Shown here: piece after piece, positions 1 through 10,415 of the stretch
Numbering within the stretch: position 1 is the first letter of the stretch
Layout of the letters: each line of letters opens with the position of its first letter
DNA from: Prochlorococcus sp. AG-402-K21
Lineage (GTDB): Bacteria > Cyanobacteriota > Cyanobacteriia > PCC-6307 > Cyanobiaceae
Length of the DNA: 64,000 nt
Assembly: GCA_003216775.1 (NCBI GenBank)
Contig: QCII01000005.1
Location: 1-64,000, forward strand
Reading direction: 5' to 3'
Made by a program: the position numbers and the translations under genes
The notes under the pieces: generated by a model
Told to the model about the DNA's origin: nothing
Databases searched by the model: none
The model's input: the letters and a program-made list of their open reading frames with translations, nothing else

Positions 1-19
1 AAAATCATTACTTTCAAGT

Positions 20-1657
20 CTAAGTAATTACTGTAGGAGTTTCCATTTGAGTAAGTTTTGAAATATTTAATAAAGCATCTAAATCATTTATTAGAGGTTT
101 CAGAGCGACCTGAGGATTTAACGAAAGATTCTGTTGAGGATTGAAAAATTTCTCAAAATAAAGTCTTAATGTTGCACCCTTAGTTCCAGTTCCAGAAAGG
201 CGTACAATTACTCGGGAATTATCATCAAGGACCAACCTTAAACCTTGATTTTCACTTATGGAATTATCAACGGGATCTAAATATGAAAAGTTATCTGCAA
301 CTTTAACTAAATTGCCAGCAAAATTAGTTCCTCTTAAATTTTCGAGCATAGAAGTTAGATTACCAAATATTTGATTAGCAATATTTGAGGGGATTGCCTC
401 ATAATCATGTCTTGAATAATAATTCCTACCAAATTGTTTCCAATGATTCTGCATCAAATCACTTACCGAACATTTTTTCTCAGCTAAGACTTGTAACCAA
501 TATAAAACAGCCCATAATCCATCTTTTTCTCTTACATGATTACTACCTGTTCCAAAACTTTCTTCTCCACATAAAGTAATCAAATTAGAATCTAAAAGAT
601 TTCCAAAAAACTTCCAGCCAGTAGGTGTCTCGAAACAAGGTATATTTAATGCTCTAGCAACATTATCAACCGCTGAGCTAGTTGGCATTGATCGGGCCAC
701 ACCTGTAATACCATCTTTATACCCAGGGACACATTTGGTGTTAGCAGTGATAACTGCAAGGCTATCACTTGGATTTACAAAACATGCTCTTCCTAAAATC
801 ATATTCCTATCTCCATCTCCATCGCAAGCAGCACCAAAACTATAAGATTTTTTATTTAATAACAAATCAGCTAAGTGGGATGCGTAAGTAAGATTAGGAT
901 CAGGATGCAAACCTCCAAAATCTTTTAACGGGCTACCATTCATGACACAATCATGCGCAAGACCCATTTTTTCAATAAAAATATTTTTTGCATATGGACC
1001 TGTAACGGCATGCATTGCATCAAATATTAACGAGAAGTCTTTTTTTAAAAAATCACTAATTTGATCAAAATCAAAAATTTTCTCCATCAAATTAGAATAA
1101 TCTTTTAATCCATCAATAATTTCTAAAGTAGTTTCAGCGTAGGAATAAGTTCCATATTCACTAAAATCAGGTAATTGAATTCTACAAATTTTATAATTAG
1201 TTAGTAATTGCGAAGCCTTGAAAATTTTATTAGTAATTATCTCAGGAGCTGGGCCACCATTAGAGATATTCAATTTCACTCCAAAGTCACCATCAATCCC
1301 ACCAGGATTATGGCTTGCAGAAAGAATAATTCCACCGATAGCGTTTTCTTTTCTAATTAAATGTGATGTTGCAGGAGTAGATAATAAACCGTTTTTTGGA
1401 ACAATAACCTTTTTAACTTTATGAGCAACGCATATTTCCACGATTTTTTCTATTGCTTCAATATTGCCATATCTGCCATCACCACCAACTACTAATGTTG
1501 AACATTGTAAATCTTCCAATGATTGCAAGATTGCTTCAATAAAAATTTCTAGATAGTGTTCTTCCTGAAACTTTAAAGTACTTTTTCTTAAACCAGAGGT
1601 TCCTGGTTTCTGATCTAAAAAAGGAGAATTTATATTAATTACATTAACTTGAGTCAT
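20..1657 (-). CDS. pgm: Phosphoglucomutase (alpha-D-glucose phosphate-specific)
   Basis: Interconverts glucose-1-phosphate and glucose-6-phosphate in the cytoplasm, linking glycogen and sugar-nucleotide synthesis to central carbon metabolism. The 545-residue length fits the family. Visible motifs are the phosphoserine loop SASHNPGG (about residues 113-120), the metal loop DGDGDR, the sugar-binding GEESFG, and the C-terminal phosphate-binding RLSGTGTKG. It starts at an ATG (complement of 1655-1657). It lies at the window edge but is complete. The family assignment is secure; substrate preference for glucose over mannose phosphates is inferred from the full pgm-type architecture. Confidence 0.95.
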   Translation of the reverse strand: MTQVNVININSPFLDQKPGTSGLRKSTLKFQEEHYLEIFIEAILQSLEDLQCSTLVVGGDGRYGNIEAIEKIVEICVAHKVKKVIVPKNGLLSTPATSHLIRKENAIGGIILSASHNPGGIDGDFGVKLNISNGGPAPEIITNKIFKASQLLTNYKICRIQLPDFSEYGTYSYAETTLEIIDGLKDYSNLMEKIFDFDQISDFLKKDFSLIFDAMHAVTGPYAKNIFIEKMGLAHDCVMNGSPLKDFGGLHPDPNLTYASHLADLLLNKKSYSFGAACDGDGDRNMILGRACFVNPSDSLAVITANTKCVPGYKDGITGVARSMPTSSAVDNVARALNIPCFETPTGWKFFGNLLDSNLITLCGEESFGTGSNHVREKDGLWAVLYWLQVLAEKKCSVSDLMQNHWKQFGRNYYSRHDYEAIPSNIANQIFGNLTSMLENLRGTNFAGNLVKVADNFSYLDPVDNSISENQGLRLVLDDNSRVIVRLSGTGTKGATLRLYFEKFFNPQQNLSLNPQVALKPLINDLDALLNISKLTQMETPTVIT

Positions 1658-1689
1658 ATTTTTAAAGAACTTCCAAAAATCTAACTAAA

Positions 1690-1860
1690 TTAATGAGGCA
1701 TTTCGGAAGTTCTTAACATAGCGATAAACCATAATGAAGAAATTAATAATGCACTGAGAATTCCATAATTAATACCAAATTTAGAAATTGTAATTGGCAC
1801 TATCAGTGGAAATGTTAGGGCTCCAAACAAAGGAGTAAAAGCTACAATTTTTTTCAGCAT
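1690..1860 (-). CDS. Small two-helix membrane protein (56 aa), hypothetical
   Basis: Reading the minus strand from the ATG at 1860 gives 56 residues beginning MLKKIVAFTPLFGALTF and ending RTSEMPH. There are two hydrophobic stretches (about residues 5-23 and 31-48) with little else, so it is probably an integral membrane miniprotein. It sits in the gap between the DUF4912 gene and pgm on the same strand, 12 nt downstream of the former, so co-transcription is plausible. I do not recognise a family. Support comes from an intact frame filling the gap and its membrane-like composition. Confidence 0.6.
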   Translation of the reverse strand: MLKKIVAFTPLFGALTFPLIVPITISKFGINYGILSALLISSLWFIAMLRTSEMPH

Positions 1861-1872
1861 TAATTTAATTAA

Positions 1873-2973
1873 TTAAAACCATTCTGTCTCAGCTTTATCT
1901 TTTTCATTGGTGTCGTCAAGTGGTGTAGTTCTATCAAATTTAATTGATATACTTTTTTCTTGCTCACCAGATTCATCAACTGCTTTAATATCATATTTTT
2001 GAGTCCCATCTCTAAAAGGAACTTGAATTCTAAAGGTACCATCTGCAGCAAGGGGTACATCTTCTCCACCTATTGTCAGTTTTGCAGAAGGCTCTGTAGC
2101 TCCATAAACAATTAATTCAGCATCAGCTACTAGCCAAAAAGATCTTTTTTTAACAATCCCACTTCCAGAATCATTTAAACCTGATGACCATTTACCAGCT
2201 CCTGAATCTGTAAGATTATCATTAAGGTTTGTTGAATTTACATTTTCCATAAATTCTTCAGAACCAACTTTTTTTCTGAAAGAAATATTAGTTGCTGCTT
2301 GATATAACCTTTCATGCATACCATTTTGTTCTGAAACAACAGGATTAGAGATATCTGGGATTATCTCAGACGTGGAGTCCAAGTTAAAAGGTACAAATTT
2401 ATCAAGAATTTGCTCCGAAGGGTGAGACCCAGGAACATGGCTTATCGAAGAGAATGCCAATGACATCCAGTTAAAACCATACTTATAACCTAATTCGACT
2501 TTATAGTCTCTATCAGCAAGTGGGATTGGCAAGTACCACTCAGTACTGTAACTATCAACAGCTATCTCCCTTAGTGTTCCTTGATTCAAGTTAATTCCTT
2601 CAGAACCAGATGCATCAAATAATCGTAAACATAATTTGTTCGCACCCAAAGATTGAGCTTTTTCTCGATCAGCATCAGAAATTTGCCAAAAAACATAAGC
2701 CCAATCTGGATCTCGGGGTAGGAATACTACGTTTGTCTTGACTTCTTCACTAGTTTTGAAAGTATTGGACTCAAAAGTTTCTTCGAATTTAGGCTGGGGA
2801 GAGCTGATATATGTTTTTTTAACGGATTTTTCTTGATATTTAAGTATTAAATCAACTAGAACAGCCTTTGTTTTACGACTATATAGCGGTACTGATAATT
2901 TACTTGCTTCTTGACGTAATTGTCTGAGGGTAAGTGAGAGTAATTGATCTTTATTCATGATCCCATCAGCCAC
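1873..2973 (-). CDS. DUF4912 domain protein with N-terminal SAP/Rho-N-like segment
   Basis: The 366-residue protein opens with MADGIMNKDQLLSLTLRQLR..., a helical segment resembling SAP or Rho N-terminal modules (residues about 6-48). The DUF4912 domain follows, recognised by DPDWAYVFWQISDADR (about 87-102) and LCLRLFDASG. The last third (about 278-350) looks like a small beta domain with a conserved glycine-rich strand pattern (AELIVYGATEPSAKLTIGGEDVP). Such proteins are common in cyanobacteria and of unknown role. The start could also be the ATG at codon 6. The family call is from memory of the domain pattern. Confidence 0.75.
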   Translation of the reverse strand: MADGIMNKDQLLSLTLRQLRQEASKLSVPLYSRKTKAVLVDLILKYQEKSVKKTYISSPQPKFEETFESNTFKTSEEVKTNVVFLPRDPDWAYVFWQISDADREKAQSLGANKLCLRLFDASGSEGINLNQGTLREIAVDSYSTEWYLPIPLADRDYKVELGYKYGFNWMSLAFSSISHVPGSHPSEQILDKFVPFNLDSTSEIIPDISNPVVSEQNGMHERLYQAATNISFRKKVGSEEFMENVNSTNLNDNLTDSGAGKWSSGLNDSGSGIVKKRSFWLVADAELIVYGATEPSAKLTIGGEDVPLAADGTFRIQVPFRDGTQKYDIKAVDESGEQEKSISIKFDRTTPLDDTNEKDKAETEWF

Positions 2974-3226
2974 TTTAAAATCTCCGTTTTTGTTTGGGAT
3001 CAGTATGTTCTTTTTTTTTGGAAATTGTGTGTCTTTTTACTTAGTCGTCAGGATCCTCTGACTACTCAAAAATTTTCGAAATTGATATTTCTCATCAAAA
3101 CAGTTGGTATCAATGGAATTAGTTAATTTTCAACTTTTTTAAAATGTAAATTAATTTTCAAGTTTTTTTAAATTTTATTACCTGAAATTGTTAACAACTC
3201 AACAAAAATATACTTTTTCTTCGGGA

Positions 3227-3595
3227 TCAACTTGAAAGGTCTTTACCTTGCTCAACTAGGAGTACTAGATCATCTATCTCTAAATCCTCAATATTTTTGC
3301 CTATTTTTTTTGAAAAAGTACTTAATTTTGTTGAAGTAGATTCTAATTGCCTGTAAAAAAGATCACTAAATTTTTTATCATCAAAGTGTTTGGATTGATT
3401 ATCACACCATTCTCTCAGAAGATTTTTATCTTGATATTCAAAACTATTGTCTGCATAAATAATTTTTAAAATCTGGTGGCAATGAGCGAGTATTCTTACA
3501 TGATGTTTCTGCATTATTGGTAGATCAAGATTATCAATTTCTTGAATAGCTTCCATGTTTAGAGGGTTAGACAAGGAATCAAAATGATTAGACAT
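3227..3595 (-). CDS. Conserved-looking hypothetical protein (122 aa) divergent from the suf operon
   Basis: A soluble, mostly helical 122-residue protein (MSNHFDSLSNPLNMEAI...) with no signal peptide or membrane segment. It contains a central HHVRILAHCHQILKIIY stretch. It is divergently oriented from sufB with under 100 nt between starts, the position where the SufR repressor is found in several cyanobacteria. However, it is about half the usual SufR length and shows neither a winged helix-turn-helix nor the C-terminal cysteine cluster expected for an Fe-S sensor. I therefore leave the function open. A shared divergent promoter with suf is an inference. Confidence 0.65.
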   Translation of the reverse strand: MSNHFDSLSNPLNMEAIQEIDNLDLPIMQKHHVRILAHCHQILKIIYADNSFEYQDKNLLREWCDNQSKHFDDKKFSDLFYRQLESTSTKLSTFSKKIGKNIEDLEIDDLVLLVEQGKDLSS

Positions 3596-3691
3596 TAATT
3601 TTTAGTTTTAATAAAGGAAAAAAACTCAATATTGGGGGTATCTTTCGTTAGAGTATACAAAGCTAATTGTAATAAGTTATTTTTGGATAAC

Positions 3692-5134
3692 ATGGTCAAC
3701 GAAAATTTAGTTAAAGATGTAGTAAAAGAGCCTTACAAATATGGTTTCGTTACTGATATTGAAACTGAAAAAATATCCAAGGGATTAAATGAAGACATCA
3801 TAAGATTAATTTCACAAAAAAAAGAAGAGCCAAAATACCTCCTTGATTTTAGATTAAAAGCCTTTAAAAAATGGCAAAAAATGAATGAACCTGATTGGGC
3901 AGGATTAGGATACAAACAAATCGATTATCAAGATATAATTTATTACTCTGCGCCCAAGCAAAAAGAGAAAATTTCTAGTTTAGATGAAGTTGATCCCAAA
4001 CTTCTTGAGACTTTTGACAAATTAGGAATACCTCTTACTGAGCAAAAAAAACTCACAAATGTAGCAGTAGATGCTGTCTTTGATAGTGTTTCTATAGCTA
4101 CAACTTTTAGAGAAGAACTTGCTGAACATGGAGTTATATTTTGTTCAATCAGTGAAGCAGTAAAAAATCACTCTGATTTGATTGAAAAATATTTAGGTAC
4201 AGTAGTTCCAGCGAGTGATAACTATTTTGCAGCACTAAATTCTGCTGTTTTTAGTGATGGTTCTTTTGTTTATATCCCAAAAGGCGTTGCCTGTCCTATG
4301 GATCTATCTTCCTACTTCAGAATAAATAGTGGAGATTCAGGACAATTCGAGAGAACACTAATCATTGCTGAAGAATCAAGTTCTGTAAGTTATTTAGAAG
4401 GTTGTACAGCTCCAATGTTTGATACAAATACCCTGCATGCAGCAGTTGTAGAACTGATAGCATTAGACGATGCCTCAATAAAATATTCAACAGTACAAAA
4501 TTGGTATGCTGGTGATGAAGAAGGTATTGGCGGAATTTTTAATTTTGTCACCAAAAGAGGAAAATGTTTAGGTAAGAGAAGTAAAATTAGCTGGTCTCAA
4601 GTTGAAACAGGGTCTGCAATTACATGGAAATATCCTAGCTGTCTTCTATTAGGGGAAGAATCTGTAGGAGAATTTTATTCAGTGGCACTCACCAATAATC
4701 TTCAGCAAGCAGATACCGGCACAAAAATGATCCATATTGGTCCTAAGACAAAATCAACTATTGTTAGCAAAGGTATTAGTGCAGGCAATTCAATAAACAG
4801 CTATAGAGGCCTTGTCAAAATGGGAACAAAAGCCATAGGGTCAAGGAATTACAGTCAATGTGATTCAATGTTAATAGGGGATCAAGCTTCTGCAAATACA
4901 TTCCCTTATATCAAATCGCAACAACCTAATTCTGAAATTGAGCATGAAGCAAGCACATGTAGGATCTCAGAAGACCAACTTTTTTATCTCCAAAGCAGAG
5001 GTATAGAGTTTGAGGAGGCAGTATCTATGATGGTTAGTGGTTTTTGCAGAGATGTATTTAATCAATTACCTATGGAATTTGCTGCTGAAGCAGATAAGTT
5101 ACTAGCACTTAAACTAGAGGGATCAGTAGGTTAA
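3692..5134 (+). CDS. sufB: Fe-S cluster assembly scaffold SufB
   Basis: Subunit of the SufBCD scaffold on which Fe-S clusters are built from SufS-derived sulfur. I chose the ATG at 3692 ([11 protein letters not shown]..., 480 aa), which matches the usual cyanobacterial SufB length; an open frame extends back to a TTG at 3632 but adds 20 residues of unlikely sequence. Family hallmarks are the right-handed beta-helix region and the late motif [20 protein letters not shown] with an exposed Cys. It is the first gene of sufB-C-D-S, 21 nt before sufC. It is essential in phototrophs for photosystem I and ferredoxin cluster supply (family knowledge). Confidence 0.96.
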   Translation: MVNENLVKDVVKEPYKYGFVTDIETEKISKGLNEDIIRLISQKKEEPKYLLDFRLKAFKKWQKMNEPDWAGLGYKQIDYQDIIYYSAPKQKEKISSLDEVDPKLLETFDKLGIPLTEQKKLTNVAVDAVFDSVSIATTFREELAEHGVIFCSISEAVKNHSDLIEKYLGTVVPASDNYFAALNSAVFSDGSFVYIPKGVACPMDLSSYFRINSGDSGQFERTLIIAEESSSVSYLEGCTAPMFDTNTLHAAVVELIALDDASIKYSTVQNWYAGDEEGIGGIFNFVTKRGKCLGKRSKISWSQVETGSAITWKYPSCLLLGEESVGEFYSVALTNNLQQADTGTKMIHIGPKTKSTIVSKGISAGNSINSYRGLVKMGTKAIGSRNYSQCDSMLIGDQASANTFPYIKSQQPNSEIEHEASTCRISEDQLFYLQSRGIEFEEAVSMMVSGFCRDVFNQLPMEFAAEADKLLALKLEGSVG

Positions 5135-5155
5135 TGAATCAATTTCTAAACTGAA

Positions 5156-5941
5156 ATGCAAAGTCAAATGAAAGAATCAGATCCAATTTTAGAAGTTGAA
5201 AATCTCTCTGCATCTACTGATAATCTTCCAATTTTAAAGGGGGTTTCACTTTCTGTTTATCCTGGAGAAATCCATGCAATTATGGGAAGAAATGGATGTG
5301 GAAAAAGTACTCTTTCGAAAATAATTGCTGGACATCCCTCGTATAATATTACAAATGGAGACATAAAATTTTTAGGAGAAAATATAAACTCTCTAGAACC
5401 TGAAGAGAGAGCTCAATCAGGAATTTTTCTCGGTTTTCAATATCCAATCGAGATTCCAGGTGTTAGTAATCTTGAGTTTCTTAGAGTTTCAACTAATGCT
5501 AGAAGGAAATTCCTCAACAAAGAAGAATTAGATACTTTTGATTTTGAGGAATTAGTTAAAGAAAAGTTAGAACTTGTAAAAATGGATCATGCATTTCTAT
5601 CAAGAAGTGTAAATCAAGGATTTTCCGGAGGTGAGAAAAAAAGAAATGAAATTCTGCAAATGGCTTTACTTGAGCCCAAGATAGCAATATTAGATGAAAC
5701 CGATTCTGGTCTAGATATTGATGCTCTAAGAATAGTGGCATCAGGAATTAAAAAAATATCTAATGCACAAACTGGAATTATATTAATTACCCACTATCAA
5801 AGATTACTGGACGAAATTGAACCAAATTACGTCCATGTGATGTCAGACGGGCAAATTATAAAAACTGGTGGGAGTGATCTTGCTCTAGAGCTTGAGAAAA
5901 AAGGTTATGAATGGACTGATAAATTTATAAAAAAGACTTAA
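5156..5941 (+). CDS. sufC: Fe-S assembly ATPase SufC
   Basis: ABC-type soluble ATPase that drives conformational change of the SufBCD scaffold. The Walker A motif GRNGCGKST is at residues 44-52, the ABC signature is [10 protein letters not shown], and Walker B is [12 protein letters not shown], all typical of SufC. The length of 261 aa fits the family. The second in-frame ATG (codon 5) is an alternative start. It lies 21 nt after sufB and 2 nt before sufD, a clear operon arrangement. Confidence 0.96.
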   Translation: MQSQMKESDPILEVENLSASTDNLPILKGVSLSVYPGEIHAIMGRNGCGKSTLSKIIAGHPSYNITNGDIKFLGENINSLEPEERAQSGIFLGFQYPIEIPGVSNLEFLRVSTNARRKFLNKEELDTFDFEELVKEKLELVKMDHAFLSRSVNQGFSGGEKKRNEILQMALLEPKIAILDETDSGLDIDALRIVASGIKKISNAQTGIILITHYQRLLDEIEPNYVHVMSDGQIIKTGGSDLALELEKKGYEWTDKFIKKT

Positions 5942-5943
5942 AA

Positions 5944-7161
5944 ATGGAAATTATTGAAAGAATAAAAACCAATAAATCGATTGATAATCAAACAGAAATA
6001 CAAAAAATCTGTCTACATAAATTACAATTAAGCCCCCTCCCTAATCCTAAAAGCGAACTATGGAGACTTTCAAATCAATCAAAATTTTCAAACTTTTTAG
6101 ACTACTCGGTTAGCGAAAAAAATCCAAAATTTGATACACCTTATCCGAACACTTCTCAAAATACTGTAAGGCTAATAATTGGTGAGAATTGTCAAATTAA
6201 ACTAATAGAAGAAAATTATTCAATACAGCAACTAAGTGAGGATGAATTAGTAAAATATATTAAGAAACAGATATCTTGTTTTGATCAAAACGAAAATTGG
6301 GGTGATTTACTAAACCTGTCTTTAAGCTCTTCAAAGAATATCTTGGGATTAAAAATAAATGGATCAAAAATTCCTCCTATTGAAATCTTTAGTCATGCAT
6401 CAAGTAATTCTTTAAACGCAAAAACCCTCGTAATATTTTTAGAAAAGAATTGTGATATTGATTTATTACAAATAAATCTTGGTAAAGACAACTCTTCATT
6501 ATCTCAATCAACGTTCTTTTGTTTAGAAGCAAATAGTTCCGTAAACCATGGAGTTGTTTCTTACGGTGAAAATAAATCAAATCTATTAAATTCCCTCAAT
6601 GTAATTCAACAAAGAGATAGCGAATACAATTTAGGATCTTTACATTTCAAATTTAATTATGCAAGATTTGAAATTCGTATTAAACAATCTGAAGGAAACG
6701 CTAAAACCAATATCAAAGGTATGCAAATAACAAAAAAAGATGAACAAATTTCTACTTATACAAGAATAGACTTTAATGGCCCAAATGGATTTTTAGATCA
6801 AATCAACAAATCACTTGCTGACGATGAATCACATGCAATATTTGAAGGTTCAATAATAGTTCCGAAAATTGCCCAGAAAACTGACGCTTCCCAATTAAGC
6901 AGAAATTTACTTTTATCAAATCTCGCAAAAATAGATACTAAACCTCAATTAGAAATAATTGCTGATGATGTTAAATGCAAACATGGAGCTACAATTTCGC
7001 AACTAAATGAAGAAGAACTTTTTTATATGAGAACAAGAGGGATCACATTACCAGAAGCAAGTAAACTACAATTAAGTTCTTACTTTCAAGAAATAATTTC
7101 ATTTATTCCCGTTTCAAAAGATAAATGGGATTTGCTTGATAAACTTTTAAATGAGAATTAA
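5944..7161 (+). CDS. sufD: Fe-S assembly protein SufD
   Basis: Paralogue of SufB and the third partner of the SufBCD scaffold. The 405-residue sequence has a diverged N-terminal helical half and the conserved C-terminal beta-helix end DVKCKHGATISQLNEEELFYMRTRGI, which parallels the SufB end and contains the conserved Cys-Lys-His. The start is 2 nt after the sufC stop. Its TAA overlaps the sufS ATG (TAATG), so translational coupling to the desulfurase is likely. Confidence 0.95.
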   Translation: MEIIERIKTNKSIDNQTEIQKICLHKLQLSPLPNPKSELWRLSNQSKFSNFLDYSVSEKNPKFDTPYPNTSQNTVRLIIGENCQIKLIEENYSIQQLSEDELVKYIKKQISCFDQNENWGDLLNLSLSSSKNILGLKINGSKIPPIEIFSHASSNSLNAKTLVIFLEKNCDIDLLQINLGKDNSSLSQSTFFCLEANSSVNHGVVSYGENKSNLLNSLNVIQQRDSEYNLGSLHFKFNYARFEIRIKQSEGNAKTNIKGMQITKKDEQISTYTRIDFNGPNGFLDQINKSLADDESHAIFEGSIIVPKIAQKTDASQLSRNLLLSNLAKIDTKPQLEIIADDVKCKHGATISQLNEEELFYMRTRGITLPEASKLQLSSYFQEIISFIPVSKDKWDLLDKLLNEN

Positions 7162-8414
7162 TGGAAACGATTCAAAATTTTCCTGAAATAACGAAAAAAG
7201 ACTTTCCTCTTTTAAATAAGAACTCAAAAAGTAATGAGCAAATTATTTATTTAGACCATGCTGCAACAACTCAAAAACCAATACAAGTCTTAAAAAAAAT
7301 TGATGAGTATTATAGAAACTTTAATGCCAATGTACATAGAGGCGCACATCAATTAAGTGCTAAAGCAACAGAAGAATTTGAAAATGCAAGATATTTAATT
7401 AGCAAATATATAAAAGCGAATTCAACAAAAGAAATTATTTTCACAAGAAATGCTACTGAAGCAATCAATCTAGCAGCCAGATCATGGGGCGAATATTCAT
7501 TAAGAGAAAACGATGAAATTCTCTTATCCATAATGGAACATCATAGCAATATTGTCCCATGGCAAATGCTTGCAGCAAAAAATAAATGCAAATTAAAATT
7601 TATAGGTATAGATAAAAATGGGAAATTAGATATAGAGGATTTTAAATTAAAACTAACAACTAAAACTAAGCTTGTAAGCCTAGTTCATGTTAGCAATACT
7701 CTAGGTTGCTGTAATCCAATCAAAAAGTTAACTAAATTAGCTAAACAAAAAGGTTCTTTAGTTTTAATAGATGCATGTCAAAGTTTGGCTCATCAAAAAC
7801 TGGATGTGATTGATCTTGATATAGATTTTTTAGCGGGATCAGGTCATAAACTTTGCGGTCCGACTGGTATTGGTTTCCTCTGGTCAAGAGAAGAAATCCT
7901 AGAAAAAATTCCTCCTCTCTTTGGTGGAGGTGAAATGATTCAAGATGTTTTTGAAGAGACAAGTACTTGGGCAGAGTTACCACATAAATTTGAAGCTGGA
8001 ACTCCAGCCATTGCGGAAGCAATAGGTCTTGCAGAAGCAATTAATTATATAAACACTATTGGCTTGAATGAAATTCATGAATATGAAAAGAATATTACTA
8101 AATATTTATTTGAAAAATTAAATCAAATAGAAAATGTTGAAATTATAGGTCCATCTCCGGAAATAGATCCAGACAGAGCATCACTTGCCACATTTTATGT
8201 AAAAAATATACATTCAAACGATATTGCTGAAATTCTTGATTCAAAAGGAATTTGCATCAGAAGTGGACATCATTGCTGTCAACCTCTTCACAGATACATT
8301 GGAATTAAATCAACGGCTAGAATTAGTATGAATTTCACAACCAATAAGGAAGAAATTGATATATTTATAGAAAAATTAAAAGATACTATTGATTTTCTAA
8401 AAATCAATTCTTAA
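7161..8414 (+). CDS. sufS: Cysteine desulfurase SufS
   Basis: PLP enzyme that takes sulfur from L-cysteine as a persulfide and passes it to the Suf scaffold. The 417 residues show the PLP-binding pattern LDHAATTQKP near the N-terminus, EHHSNIVPW, the Schiff-base lysine in AGSGHKLCGPTG, and the catalytic cysteine loop RSGHHCCQP, which marks group II (SufS/CsdA) enzymes. It overlaps sufD by one base and, convergently, the 3' end of the S9 peptidase by 4 bases. No SufE gene is in the window. Confidence 0.95.
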   Translation: METIQNFPEITKKDFPLLNKNSKSNEQIIYLDHAATTQKPIQVLKKIDEYYRNFNANVHRGAHQLSAKATEEFENARYLISKYIKANSTKEIIFTRNATEAINLAARSWGEYSLRENDEILLSIMEHHSNIVPWQMLAAKNKCKLKFIGIDKNGKLDIEDFKLKLTTKTKLVSLVHVSNTLGCCNPIKKLTKLAKQKGSLVLIDACQSLAHQKLDVIDLDIDFLAGSGHKLCGPTGIGFLWSREEILEKIPPLFGGGEMIQDVFEETSTWAELPHKFEAGTPAIAEAIGLAEAINYINTIGLNEIHEYEKNITKYLFEKLNQIENVEIIGPSPEIDPDRASLATFYVKNIHSNDIAEILDSKGICIRSGHHCCQPLHRYIGIKSTARISMNFTTNKEEIDIFIEKLKDTIDFLKINS

Positions 8415-10336
8415 ATATTCAAAGCATTTTTTAAAAACTCTTTAGATTTCTGCATTACAACTTCTTTATTTTCAATATTTTTAAACCCATGCCCTTCATT
8501 GTCAAAAAATATAACTTCCGAATGTTTATTATTCTGAATCAACATTTCTTGAATTTTTAAAGTTTGTTTATAAGAAATAACTGCATCTTTTTTTCCATGA
8601 AACAATAAGATAGGCTTTTTTATTTTATGAATATGCTTTATCGGCGATCTATTTATATATTCATCATGATTTTTTGCATAATTTCCTACCAAAGAATTTA
8701 AATAATCTTTTTCAAACCTATGAGTTTTGTAATGCATATCCTTTAAATCAATAACAGGATATTTACAAATTGCAGCTGTAAAAATAGTCCCGCATAATAA
8801 ACAATTCAGGGCAGTCAACCCACCAGCACTATTACCAAAAATTACTACTTTCTCACTATCAACTAGATTTGATTTGATTAACTCTAGAGCTAGTGCTTTG
8901 CAATCATAAGAATCAACAATACCCCACTTATAATTCAACCTCTCTCTATATGATTTGCCAAATCCTGATGATCCTCCATAATTGACTTCAGCAACAAAAA
9001 ATCCCTTTGAAGTCCAAAATTGAACTTCAGAATTATATGATCCATCAAAAAATGAAGTTGGTCCGCTATGAGCTCTAACAAGGAGCGGTGGCTTTCTAAA
9101 ATTATCAACAAGCGGTTTATAAAGAAAAGAATGAGTAGATTGATCTTCAAAACCTTTAAACCAAAATGTTTCAGGTTTTGAATAATCTGTTATTTGTTCA
9201 ACATTTATTTCCTCAAAAAAATTTGATGAAACTTTTTCTTTACAATCAATTTCAAGTAAATTCCCAAAAAAATCAAATCCACTACCTTTTAAAACAACTT
9301 TGTCCGCAAAAACACTAAAATCACTAACTGCAGTAAAAGGAGTAAAAAATTCTTTAACAAATACAAGATCTTTATATTGTTCCACTACAAAATTATTTTC
9401 TTTCTTGGCTAAACAAAATAAATCTTTGCTCGTACCTGAAAAAAATGTTATTCCAGAGACCCATTGAGGTGTTCCATATTCAACAAAATTTCTCTCTACT
9501 CTTTTTTTTATAAGAATATTCTCAATTTCACTTACATCTAGAAACAATAAGTTCCACCATCCAGAACTATCTTCAGAACATACTAAAAGTTTTTCACTTA
9601 TCCAATGAGGTTGGAAAAAGGAAACATTTTTATTCGAATTAACTAGGTTATTTGAGAATTTTATTATTCTTTTTATCTCACCATCAGAGCCTATTTGAGC
9701 AAAAAACAGTTCATTTTTTTCCCAGGACATATATGGAGAATCCCACTCGATCCAAGAAAGTAAGCTAGCAGTGGTATTAGAAGATAAATCTCCTGCGAAA
9801 TTCTTAAATTTTTTTATTAGATGAATATCTTGTTTAGATTTTTTTAAGTTTAAAGAATATAAATAATCTCTATTATTTATTTCGCAAATACCATACAAAA
9901 AAAAATTTTCAGAGATTATAAATGAAGAATCGAAATTTACCTCCCTTGATTTAGATAGTTGTCTAGGTTCTTGAACTGAATCAAGATATTTATATTGACT
10001 TCTATTATTTAATTTTGTTTCTTTAAATATTTGAAGCCATACTGCCTTTGAAAACTGATCTATCCATATCAAATAAAAATTATTTTTAAAATTTATACAT
10101 TTGTAAGATTTACCACCATATCCATGAAAATTATTTTTAATTTTATATTTTTTATTAGTTAATTTTTGAGGAAATGCATCTTTCTTATTAAATGGTCTAG
10201 CAAAAATAGCATTTTGCTTTTGACCTTCACCAACATTATCAATCCAAAAAATAATATCCCTAATAATAGTTAACTCTTTAAAAGCTTTTTTTGTAGTGAC
10301 TTTTTGACTAACTTTTAACTTATGATCATTACTCAT
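8411..10336 (-). CDS. S9 family peptidase (prolyl oligopeptidase / acylaminoacyl-peptidase type)
   Basis: A 641-residue serine hydrolase with an N-terminal beta-propeller region (about residues 50-390) and a C-terminal alpha/beta-hydrolase domain. The nucleophile elbow is GNSAGG in VVIFGNSAGGLTAL. The catalytic Asp is in FHGKKDAVISY and the His in DNEGHGF. No signal peptide is visible, so it is probably cytosolic and acts on short peptides. The gene faces sufS and overlaps it by 4 nt at the stop codons. Exact substrate is not inferable. Confidence 0.88.
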   Translation of the reverse strand: MSNDHKLKVSQKVTTKKAFKELTIIRDIIFWIDNVGEGQKQNAIFARPFNKKDAFPQKLTNKKYKIKNNFHGYGGKSYKCINFKNNFYLIWIDQFSKAVWLQIFKETKLNNRSQYKYLDSVQEPRQLSKSREVNFDSSFIISENFFLYGICEINNRDYLYSLNLKKSKQDIHLIKKFKNFAGDLSSNTTASLLSWIEWDSPYMSWEKNELFFAQIGSDGEIKRIIKFSNNLVNSNKNVSFFQPHWISEKLLVCSEDSSGWWNLLFLDVSEIENILIKKRVERNFVEYGTPQWVSGITFFSGTSKDLFCLAKKENNFVVEQYKDLVFVKEFFTPFTAVSDFSVFADKVVLKGSGFDFFGNLLEIDCKEKVSSNFFEEINVEQITDYSKPETFWFKGFEDQSTHSFLYKPLVDNFRKPPLLVRAHSGPTSFFDGSYNSEVQFWTSKGFFVAEVNYGGSSGFGKSYRERLNYKWGIVDSYDCKALALELIKSNLVDSEKVVIFGNSAGGLTALNCLLCGTIFTAAICKYPVIDLKDMHYKTHRFEKDYLNSLVGNYAKNHDEYINRSPIKHIHKIKKPILLFHGKKDAVISYKQTLKIQEMLIQNNKHSEVIFFDNEGHGFKNIENKEVVMQKSKEFLKNALNI

Positions 10337-10415
10337 TTAAAAAACTATAAAGAAAGTAAATTAAAGTGCTAATATTTTTATAGCTAAACTCTTTATTTAA
10401 AACTTTTTTATTAAC

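Noticed and set aside
3030-3060. Imperfect palindrome TAGTC...AGGATCCT...GACTA in the spacer before the DUF4912 gene
   Set aside because: Mismatched centre, no T-run on either strand and no clear link to a promoter; not enough to call a terminator or operator.
3632-3691. Upstream TTG start for sufB
   Set aside because: The added 20 residues do not look like SufB and the ATG at 3692 gives the standard 480-residue length.
8411-8414. Convergent stop-codon overlaps (sufS/S9 peptidase, speA/alaS, pdxA/accB)
   Set aside because: Real, but ordinary for a compact Prochlorococcus genome; all proteins involved look complete.
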